The notes below the pieces were generated by a model. That model was not told the origin of the DNA. It searched no databases and was given only the letters and a program-made list of their open reading frames with translations. From Candidatus Obscuribacterales bacterium (GTDB taxonomy: Bacteria > Cyanobacteriota > Vampirovibrionia > Obscuribacterales > Obscuribacteraceae), in contig JAIETZ010000008.1 in assembly GCA_019744775.1 (NCBI GenBank), positions 1 through 64,000 on the forward strand: a stretch of 64,000 nt of DNA. Direction: 5' to 3'. The position numbers and the translations under genes are program-made. Numbering within the stretch: position 1 is the first letter of the stretch; each line of letters begins with the position of its first letter. Positions 58,114 to 64,000 of the stretch are shown here, in pieces.

Positions 58114-58582
58114 CTTCCTTTTCGTGGTTTGCGCGCAGAAACTCTTTGTATAGGTCGATAATGACCGCGGCTAACCGAAAGATGCCCCTTCCTATTAGTC
58201 TGCCGATGATTTTCGCAAATATTTCGGCAGCTAAATCACGTCGGCCTCGCGCAACATAAACTCTTGTGGATAGAGCAAGGATTAGTTCGTAGTTATATGT
58301 CTTCGGTGTGTCGATTTCTTTGGCGAGCTTAAGTGCTCTATTGAAGTAGTAGAGCGAACGGCCGTTGCGTCCACGCGCGAAATAGATCAAGCCGAGTTGC
58401 TCGAAGGACTTCATCAGGTATTCTTTGGCTAGTTTCCGATCTGGTTCGGTCTTCAGTGAACGCATCACGCTGTTGATGAGCTTTTCAGCTGTTTTAAGAT
58501 CGCGATGTTTCTTGCGTGCTTGAATGGCTCGACTCAATTTTTCGTCTCGAGTCATTGGTGTTCGTCGATGTTTGTTTTGCAT
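58106..58582 (-). CDS. TPR-like helical protein
   Basis: A 158-residue basic protein. Residues 50-130 contain TPR-like helix pairs (YLMKSFEQLGLIYFARGRNG, RSLYYFNRALKLAKE, LILALSTRVYVARGRRDLAA), a scaffold for protein contacts. The N-terminus is Arg/Lys-rich (NKHRRTPMTRDEK). AAGGA lies 6 nt before the ATG. Its 3' end overlaps the end of the FAD oxidoreductase gene by 8 bp. Function unknown. Confidence 0.75.
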   Translation of the reverse strand: MQNKHRRTPMTRDEKLSRAIQARKKHRDLKTAEKLINSVMRSLKTEPDRKLAKEYLMKSFEQLGLIYFARGRNGRSLYYFNRALKLAKEIDTPKTYNYELILALSTRVYVARGRRDLAAEIFAKIIGRLIGRGIFRLAAVIIDLYKEFLRANHEKEAS

Positions 58583-58622
58583 AGGGAATCCTTAGGGTGA
58601 TGATGTGTATTTGTAGACATGA

Positions 58623-58654
58623 CAAAGAAGCGCCCTTGGGAGAGCGCTTCTTTG
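58623..58654 (-). terminator. Hairpin after the M16 peptidase gene
   Basis: CAAAGAAGCGC and GCGCTTCTTTG form an 11-bp stem, 15 bp past the stop at 58669. The T-tract is weak. Confidence 0.65.
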
Positions 58655-58668
58655 ATTGTCTGAGTTGC

Positions 58669-61311
58669 TTATCGGTTCAGTAGTGTGCCTGCCACGACGG
58701 TGACGGCATGATCCAGCGTGAAGTACTTCCTAATAGCTGCATTGACTTCTTCAAGAGTCACAGCCATTAGCCTTTCGGCGAAAGTGTCAATGGCTCCCGC
58801 TCCAAGACCAAGCGCCTCGTAAGATGCGACTCTACTTGCCAAATCGGCCGTGTTGTCGAGACTGATGTAGTGGTAGCCCACCAATCGGCTTTTCTCGTCA
58901 TCAAGCTCCTCTTGTGTCATGCCATGCTCGACATAATCTCGCGTGACCTGATGAACAAGTTCAAGAGCCTTCTCGAGATTTTCCGGATTGACGGTCAACT
59001 CAATCGACCAAGGTGCAAAGCCGAATGAAAGATCTTCAAACTTGCTCCTGACGCCGTAGGTAAGTCCTTCTTGTACACGAATGACTTTGCCAAGCCGTGA
59101 ATCGATAGTGTTTCCACCAAGACAAGAGTTGGCTATCCAGGCGGCAGGATAGTCCGCGTCAGTCAACTTCAAGCTTGCCGGTAGTCCACAGACTATGGAC
59201 ACGCTAGTCTTGTCTTTGACGAATACTTCTTTGCGCGTGGCCTTATCGGGCAGCGGTACAGCTTCGACAGCAATACTTTTAGCTTCCGGACCCGACCATT
59301 GACCGAAGTATTTTTCCATCAAAGTGACAGCTTCATCAGTCGTGATGTCGCCAACAATAGAAATGATAGTGGATTTCGGGCTGTAGTGAGCCTTGTAAAA
59401 TTCAACAAGATCATCTCTGGTTAATGACGAAAGCTCTGACAGGTTTTCCTCTACGTCGTGCTGGTAGTAGGGTTGTTTGCTGTCGTAAAGCAACTGACAC
59501 AATGCTGTTTCCGCAAGTGAATCCTCATCTGTGCGCGTGTTCTCAATCTCGCCCTTGGTTTGTTCACAAAGCTTCTTCAACTCGGCTTCGTCGAAGGTGG
59601 GTTTTGTAACTACTTTGCTAAAGAGCGAAAGGAACTTCGGCAGATCTTCTTTAACGACCTTGGCGCCGCCGCCATAAATGCCGCTGAAAAAGGTGCCTGC
59701 TGCAAAATCGAATTCAGCTATGCCCAGCTTTTCTAAAGCGGTAGCAAGTTGATTTTTGTCCAATCCTTGCGAGCCATAGATGAGCATATTCGCAACCATC
59801 GAAGGTGCATAGCCATTACCTTCGTCGACAAAATAATTGCCGCCGTTGAGGAATTTTGCTGCAACTGAGACTAATCCGGTGCCGTGTTTGGGCAGCACAA
59901 CAAGATTTAGACCATTGGATAATGTCGCGCGTTGAAGCCCTTTTGTAAGTTCAGGGGTCTCATCGTCATCATCCGGTGGGCTTGGTTGCTCAGGCTCTTC
60001 GTCTTCTTCATCTTTGGGAATGAAGTAGCCGACTGTGCGATTGTCTTGCTTGAAGTACTTTTGTGCGACCGACATGATCTGCTCTTTGGTTACTTTATTG
60101 ATTTGATCGGAGAAAGTATCAAACCATTCAAAGCCCACAGCACTCATATCCTCAGTTAATGGCCACATCAGTTTGCTTGGATCGTCAGCCATCTGAATAA
60201 GATGCTTGTTGATACTCTTTTTGGTATCAGCGAGCTTGCCTTTTTCTATGGGCTCGCTCTTAAGCTTATCTAGTTGAGAGAGGATGACTTGTTCCACGGC
60301 TTCAGGATTTTGCCCTGGAGCAACAGTCGCGACGATTTCAAACAGCGAAGGGTCGCGGTTCTGATTGCCTACACAGTCTGCTTCGATGGCCATGTTGGTG
60401 TCGATAAGTGTTTTGTACAAAACACCGGACTTTGTCGCCGATGAGCCGAGAATTTGCGCCAGTACTGCCAATGGATAGGTGTCTTCATGTCGAGCTTCCG
60501 GAATATGGTAGACGATATGAACTATTGAGGAGTCTCCGGCGCGCTTAACAAGGACGCGCTTTTCGCCTTGCTGTTCTGGCTCTACCGAAATCATTGGCGG
60601 AATCGGCTTGGCAGGTATGGGTGAAAAGAACTTCGATATCCAAGTCAATGCTTCCAGTGGGTTGAATTTCCCGATTACTTGAACAGCTGCATTGTTGGGT
60701 GCGTAAAACGTATTGTAGAAATGCATGAGCTGAGCTACGGTTACGTTTTCGACTTCTTCCAATGTCCCAATTGTCGAAGTTTTATACGGGTGTGACGTGA
60801 AGGCTGCGGCCCAAACAGCTTTTGACAATGCTTCCCGAGGATTATTCTCGCCAATTTCGAATTCATTGCGAACCACCGTCATTTCAGAGTCACGATCTTC
60901 TTGAGTGAACTCGAGATACTGCATGCGATCCGCTTCAATCTCAAGAAGTAGTTTGAGATACTTCGAGCGTGCGCGAGTGTAATAGTGCGTTCTGTCCAAC
61001 CAGGTGGTGGCGTTGTTGCTGGCGCCTATCTTCTTGTGCACCGTTTCAATATCATTGCCGTTGCGCGGATTGAATTTTCTCGAGCCCTTAAACATCAGGT
61101 GCTCTAAGAAGTGCGTCGCTCCAAATGGCGGCTCGTTGCGTGAACCAACCCAGTAGGGTACGTTCACGACGACGGTGCTCGAACTTTCAATTGGACAAAG
61201 AATTACCGGCATGCCGTTGGACACCAATCGGTAAACGTTGCCATGTTTTCCTTCGTATTCTGAGCGATAGCCGAGAAGGCTCATTGCGTATGCTGGAATG
61301 TTGATTTTCAT
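58669..61311 (-). CDS. Two-lobed M16 metallopeptidase (one active, one inactive lobe)
   Basis: An 880-residue fusion of two M16 units. The first has the zinc motif HFLEH (His67, Glu70, His71) in ATHFLEHLMFKGSR, and the more distal Glu in MTVVRNEFEIGENN. An acidic linker (EEDEEPEQ, then PPDDDDETPE) near residue 450 joins the second unit, where the equivalent position lacks HxxEH (GYAPSMVANMLIYGS), so it is the non-catalytic lobe that completes the chamber, as in mitochondrial processing peptidase. It retains LTYGVRSKFEDLSFGF. No signal peptide, so probably cytosolic peptide degradation. Confidence 0.92.
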   Translation of the reverse strand: MKINIPAYAMSLLGYRSEYEGKHGNVYRLVSNGMPVILCPIESSSTVVVNVPYWVGSRNEPPFGATHFLEHLMFKGSRKFNPRNGNDIETVHKKIGASNNATTWLDRTHYYTRARSKYLKLLLEIEADRMQYLEFTQEDRDSEMTVVRNEFEIGENNPREALSKAVWAAAFTSHPYKTSTIGTLEEVENVTVAQLMHFYNTFYAPNNAAVQVIGKFNPLEALTWISKFFSPIPAKPIPPMISVEPEQQGEKRVLVKRAGDSSIVHIVYHIPEARHEDTYPLAVLAQILGSSATKSGVLYKTLIDTNMAIEADCVGNQNRDPSLFEIVATVAPGQNPEAVEQVILSQLDKLKSEPIEKGKLADTKKSINKHLIQMADDPSKLMWPLTEDMSAVGFEWFDTFSDQINKVTKEQIMSVAQKYFKQDNRTVGYFIPKDEEDEEPEQPSPPDDDDETPELTKGLQRATLSNGLNLVVLPKHGTGLVSVAAKFLNGGNYFVDEGNGYAPSMVANMLIYGSQGLDKNQLATALEKLGIAEFDFAAGTFFSGIYGGGAKVVKEDLPKFLSLFSKVVTKPTFDEAELKKLCEQTKGEIENTRTDEDSLAETALCQLLYDSKQPYYQHDVEENLSELSSLTRDDLVEFYKAHYSPKSTIISIVGDITTDEAVTLMEKYFGQWSGPEAKSIAVEAVPLPDKATRKEVFVKDKTSVSIVCGLPASLKLTDADYPAAWIANSCLGGNTIDSRLGKVIRVQEGLTYGVRSKFEDLSFGFAPWSIELTVNPENLEKALELVHQVTRDYVEHGMTQEELDDEKSRLVGYHYISLDNTADLASRVASYEALGLGAGAIDTFAERLMAVTLEEVNAAIRKYFTLDHAVTVVAGTLLNR

Positions 61312-61332
61312 AAAAACTTACCTAAAGATGCG

Positions 61333-61357
61333 GAGCCGGCACAATGTGTACCGGCTC
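61333..61357 (-). terminator. Hairpin after the third S41 gene
   Basis: GAGCCGG and CCGGCTC form a 7-bp stem between the S41 gene and the M16 gene. No T-tract, so a weak or partial terminator. Confidence 0.45.
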
Positions 61358-61382
61358 TTGGGGAATGACATGATTTGTGTTA

Positions 61383-62309
61383 TTAGGCTTGCGTCAGCAA
61401 TTCAAGCGCTTGAGTCATGTATTGGAGTTCGTCGCTAGCATCGTAGTCCGGAACAATTCCTCTGTCCGGATCGATAGCACTTGCTCCAATGCAATGACCG
61501 TTAGGAGTGAACCAATAGAATCCGAGCACTTGTAGCTCGAAGCCGTTTGGCACGCTTAAGTTGTTAGTCCCGCGTCCTTTACCAAAAGTTCTCTTACCGA
61601 TTAGCTTCGCTCGCCCGTTCTCCTGCAAGACAGAAGCAAGCACCTCAGAGGCGCTCTTAGTGTTTTCGTCAACCAGAACTACGATGGGCTTATTACCGAA
61701 CAAATTTTGTCGGCGGTTTTTCGTAGTCGTCTTTTTATTACTTCCGTCCAATTTGCTGGTGGTTATAACCAGTTTCTTGGCGGTCAGTGTGTAGTCAACG
61801 GATTTGAAGCCGTCTTTGCTGGCCATTGCCTGTCCGCCGAGATTGCCTTCGGCAAGCAGCATCTGGGAAATGTCCAAAGCTTCCAAATGCAATCCGCCTG
61901 GATTATCTCGCAAGTCGATAATTAGACCCCGACAGTCTGAGAGGGCTTTCAGGGCGTACGCAAAGTTGTCTGCGCAAGTGTTATGTCGAAACTTGCTAAT
62001 TCTTACGAGGCCGAGTTTTGCCTCTAGTCGCTCGAACGTTACGTCCGGAGTGTCGTCGTCATCTTCTGGATCAATGTCGGCCCCGGCGTCATCGGTTTTT
62101 ACGATGCAGCTGTAAGGATCACCCACTTGTTCGAAGACGTGATGGAATTGGTCAACGACTTCTTTGTCCGAAGAAAAGTCCGGTTTGATTTGTGAGAGCT
62201 GAGAAATAATCTCGGCTGGTTTCAGGTGATAGTGAGAAATTGCTTCTGTGATGACTGCGTACAATTCCGGCGGCGTTAGCTGTTGCCGAATTGCGTTTTT
62301 TCTTTTCAT
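61383..62309 (-). CDS. S41-family protease, no signal peptide
   Basis: A 308-residue protein. After a helical N-terminus (TPPELYAVITEAISHYHLKP) the S41 core shows GLVRISKFRHNTCADNFAYA, GLIIDLRDNPGGLHLEAL, VVLVDENTKSASEVLASVL (nucleophile Ser in SAS) and LIGKRTFGKGRGTN (catalytic Lys). It has an acidic insert (DIDPEDDDDTPDV) resembling the linker of the M16 gene that follows 71 bp later. No PDZ domain or signal peptide is evident. Two intracellular peptidases in one unit suggest a peptide-turnover role. Confidence 0.88.
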   Translation of the reverse strand: MKRKNAIRQQLTPPELYAVITEAISHYHLKPAEIISQLSQIKPDFSSDKEVVDQFHHVFEQVGDPYSCIVKTDDAGADIDPEDDDDTPDVTFERLEAKLGLVRISKFRHNTCADNFAYALKALSDCRGLIIDLRDNPGGLHLEALDISQMLLAEGNLGGQAMASKDGFKSVDYTLTAKKLVITTSKLDGSNKKTTTKNRRQNLFGNKPIVVLVDENTKSASEVLASVLQENGRAKLIGKRTFGKGRGTNNLSVPNGFELQVLGFYWFTPNGHCIGASAIDPDRGIVPDYDASDELQYMTQALELLTQA

Positions 62310-62710
62310 GACGGATTACCTCAGCGGGGTAGCAAGAAAGGGCACATGCAATGCGCCCCTACAAAAAACTGTTGTGTTCATGGCAATGCACCAAGTGCAT
62401 CCCAAGGAATTTGGGCCGTGAATTGATACGCACCAAGCAAATGGCTAATCAATGTGTTTCAAGTTCAAATGCAATTGGTTTTTTAAGTCCTAGTCAGTTC
62501 CAATAAAAATTCCAATTTATATATAGCTACAACGTAATTTAAATTTGAGTTGTAAAGCAATTGAAATTTGGCTCAGGTTGGCATTTTGGGGTGTTGACAA
62601 GCGTGTAAAGCCTGCCACGGGTGCCCTCTGAGGTACTTGTGTTGAATTAGCGAAGTTAGCGCAACGCAGATTTGTGATGGGATATTCCCATGAAATTTGT
62701 AGCGCGACAC
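62310..62710. other. Intergenic DNA with a REP variant and an AT-rich segment
   Basis: About 400 bp between two minus-strand genes. Besides the REP variant at 62340, it is AT-rich around 62460-62560, fitting a promoter for the S41/M16 unit. No supported gene. Confidence 0.5.
62340..62362 (+). repeat. REP-like palindrome, copy 8 (one base changed)
   Basis: GGGCACATGCAATGCGCCC plus CTAC differs from the other copies by one base (A for G in the left arm), which weakens its hairpin. Confidence 0.85.
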
Positions 62711-63664
62711 TTAGTAAACGCGATTGTAGATGTCCATCGTCAGGGAGTTTTTCCCTTTAACTCCGTTCACTTCCACTGCAACAGGCACTGCATATTGTGG
62801 GTTGAACACTTCCGGAATTATGACGGTCAAGCTATTTGTGCTCGACGAAATTACTTCTGCCTGTGCGCCAGCAATTGTCACCGTGTTTTCCGAAGCTTTT
62901 GCGGAGAAGTTTCTTCCACTGATAGTCAATTCTTGTCCTGGCGGCCCTGACATGAGACTGAGACCTTCCAATTCCGGCGGCGCAATGACCATGAGAGTGA
63001 TTGCGTTGGATGTTACACCAGCTGTGGTAACGGTTACCTTATTGTCGCCGGCTTTTGCATTGCTCGGCACTACTACATCGAGAGAGGTTTCTGAAGCCGT
63101 CTTAATTTCAGCTTTGATGCCACCAAAAGTCACGGTGTTTGAAGTCGGTTTTGAGCCAAAATGCGAACCTGTAAGTGTAATGATGTCGCCGGTGCCGGTT
63201 TTGTCAGGCTTGCCGGACTGCAGTACGGGAGCAACTCTTGCACCGACTAATTTCCAGGACAAAGTTGATCCTGGAATGCCGCCGGCTTCTACAACTATCT
63301 GACTGGTGCCGCCTGTCAAAAGACCACTGACGGAAAACGGAATTTGTTTTTTGTTCAGGACATTATTTTGTGTGAAAAGTGTTTTGCCGGCAAGAGAAAC
63401 ACGTATCCAATTAAAACCGGGGGACACAGTGTTGCCGTTGAGAATATTTAGAGTCAAAGGCAAGCTGGCATCATCAGCGGTGAGTTCAACGTAGTCCATA
63501 AAGCGTTGCGGCTTATTGGTGGCCGTTGTGTATTGGCTGGATTGTCCAAGAATTACTACGCCCCTCGCCGCTTGCGAGTCCGGGTCTTGAGCAAATGCCG
63601 GCAAGGTTACCTGAAGTGCAAGAGTTGCCGTCAATAGCGCTGTAGCGAGGGTTCTCGGTTTCAT
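62711..63664 (-). CDS. Secreted protein with two IPT/TIG domains
   Basis: A 317-residue protein with a signal peptide (KPRTLATALLTATLALQVTL, cleavage near AFA-Q at about residue 26). Residues 30-160 are a beta-rich domain (VELTADDASLPLTLNILNGN). Two IPT/TIG immunoglobulin-like domains follow: GDIITLTGSHFGSKPTSNTV with VTTAGVTSNAITLMV, then GQELTISGRNFSAKASENTV. Such domains bind carbohydrate or protein at the surface. The start at 63664 is 8 nt after AAAGGA. Function unknown beyond a surface or adhesive role. Confidence 0.88.
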   Translation of the reverse strand: MKPRTLATALLTATLALQVTLPAFAQDPDSQAARGVVILGQSSQYTTATNKPQRFMDYVELTADDASLPLTLNILNGNTVSPGFNWIRVSLAGKTLFTQNNVLNKKQIPFSVSGLLTGGTSQIVVEAGGIPGSTLSWKLVGARVAPVLQSGKPDKTGTGDIITLTGSHFGSKPTSNTVTFGGIKAEIKTASETSLDVVVPSNAKAGDNKVTVTTAGVTSNAITLMVIAPPELEGLSLMSGPPGQELTISGRNFSAKASENTVTIAGAQAEVISSSTNSLTVIIPEVFNPQYAVPVAVEVNGVKGKNSLTMDIYNRVY

Positions 63665-63805
63665 GAGCCAGTCCTTTAGATTTATGAGACGCAGCAATTG
63701 TGTTGCCAATTCTTTTGTGTCGAGATTCATTATAGTGCGCAAAATTACAGTGCGCTAATACTCTTTGTTGGGTATAAAGAATATCGGATACTGCGAGCGC
63801 TACTT

Positions 63806-64000
63806 ATGAAGAAAGACAACTCGAAACAAGCCAGTGCCGTCGAATCGGCAGTCTCTGAAATGGCAAAGGCCGCGGAACCGGCTCAACTTGGGCACGGTCA
63901 CGTGGACCATGTTGAGTTGCCAGAAGCTGTTGAGCATGGCGGTGTAACAGGCCATGAAATTCTGTTGCACGAGTACAACGAGTCGGCGAAGTTGCTTGGC
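63806..64000 (+). CDS. 5' end of an unknown gene, cut by the window
   Basis: An open frame of 65 codons from ATG 63806 to the window end. The residues are polar, Ala/Glu-rich and unusually His-rich (GHGHVDHVELPEAVEHGG, then TGHEILLHEYNE). No signal peptide. There is no strong ribosome site, but the frame is open to the edge and divergent from the TIG gene. The product cannot be named from this part. Confidence 0.55.
   Translation, partial: MKKDNSKQASAVESAVSEMAKAAEPAQLGHGHVDHVELPEAVEHGGVTGHEILLHEYNESAKLLG

Noticed and set aside
58669-61311. Frameshift or gene fusion artefact in the M16 gene
   Set aside because: Two-lobed single-chain M16 enzymes with one inactive lobe are well known, so the missing second HxxEH is normal.
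7423-62362. CRISPR array
   Set aside because: The palindromic repeats are single copies spread over 55 kb, not regularly spaced, and no cas gene is present.

Overview
The window reads as chromosomal DNA from a non-photosynthetic relative of Cyanobacteria (Melainabacteria/Vampirovibrionia, possibly Obscuribacterales). This placement is an inference. It rests on the RNase P RNA, whose GGTGCGGTAAGAGCGCACC and GGCTAGGTAAACCCC stretches are close to the cyanobacterial form. It also rests on a double-membrane gene set (Mce/MlaE/MlaF), a full fatty-acid oxidation set and the absence of photosynthesis genes. Nearly all genes have a good Shine-Dalgarno site and many are closed by intrinsic terminators. 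No complete tRNA, rRNA, CRISPR array, integrase or transposase gene was recognised.

Layout. (1) 1-4.1 kb: two minus-strand genes, a transglutaminase-like protein cut by the window edge and an RCC1-repeat protein with a YD/RHS repeat. (2) 4.1-9.1 kb: a lipoprotein, an S9-type propeller lacking its hydrolase domain, leucyl aminopeptidase and a GMC/cholesterol-oxidase-like flavoenzyme. (3) 9.6-24.8 kb: a lipid-centred region with aldehyde dehydrogenase, a cytosolic S41 protease, HAD phosphatase, CYTH protein, acyl-CoA ligase, two tandem patatin phospholipases, thiolase and a FadJ/FadB-type fusion. Together these could release fatty acids from lipids, activate them and oxidise them. (4) 24.9-28.6 kb: six genes of which five are unrecognised and one is an S1/P1-type nuclease. 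(5) 28.7-35.0 kb: a DUF433/DUF5615 pair, tRNA-like fragments, an aminotransferase, a Nudix hydrolase, a lone ParB-like domain, an S1-domain protein, rnpB and an RHH/PIN toxin-antitoxin pair with a visible operator. (6) 35.1-38.5 kb: a minus-strand block of very small membrane proteins, two paralogous basic proteins and a large polytopic membrane protein. (7) 38.9-48.0 kb: trmD, an HU with a histone-H1-like tail, a PQQ-type propeller, an M23 peptidase, gatB and a four-gene Mce/Mla lipid transporter with two permeases. (8) 48.1-55.5 kb: two unknown genes, then a minus-strand block with a ClpB-D2-like AAA+/TPR fusion, a Cys-rich protein, a divergent peptidyl-tRNA hydrolase, an unknown protein, three small membrane proteins and a secreted S41 protease. 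(9) 55.7-64.0 kb: prfB with a programmed frameshift, a FAD oxidoreductase, a TPR-like protein, a two-lobed M16 peptidase, a third S41 protein, an IPT/TIG secreted protein and the start of an unknown gene.

Three dispersed repeat families run through the intergenic DNA. One is a 23-bp REP-like palindrome with eight copies. Another is a hairpin-rich element of about 90 bp, with one copy at the rnpB promoter, a shorter core inside rnpB, and one across the 3' end of trmD. The third is a set of MITE-like inverted repeats with GTCAT ends. The best candidates for an undescribed system are the AAA+/Pth-like/membrane-protein block at 49.6-55.5 kb and the small-membrane-protein block at 35.1-38.5 kb.
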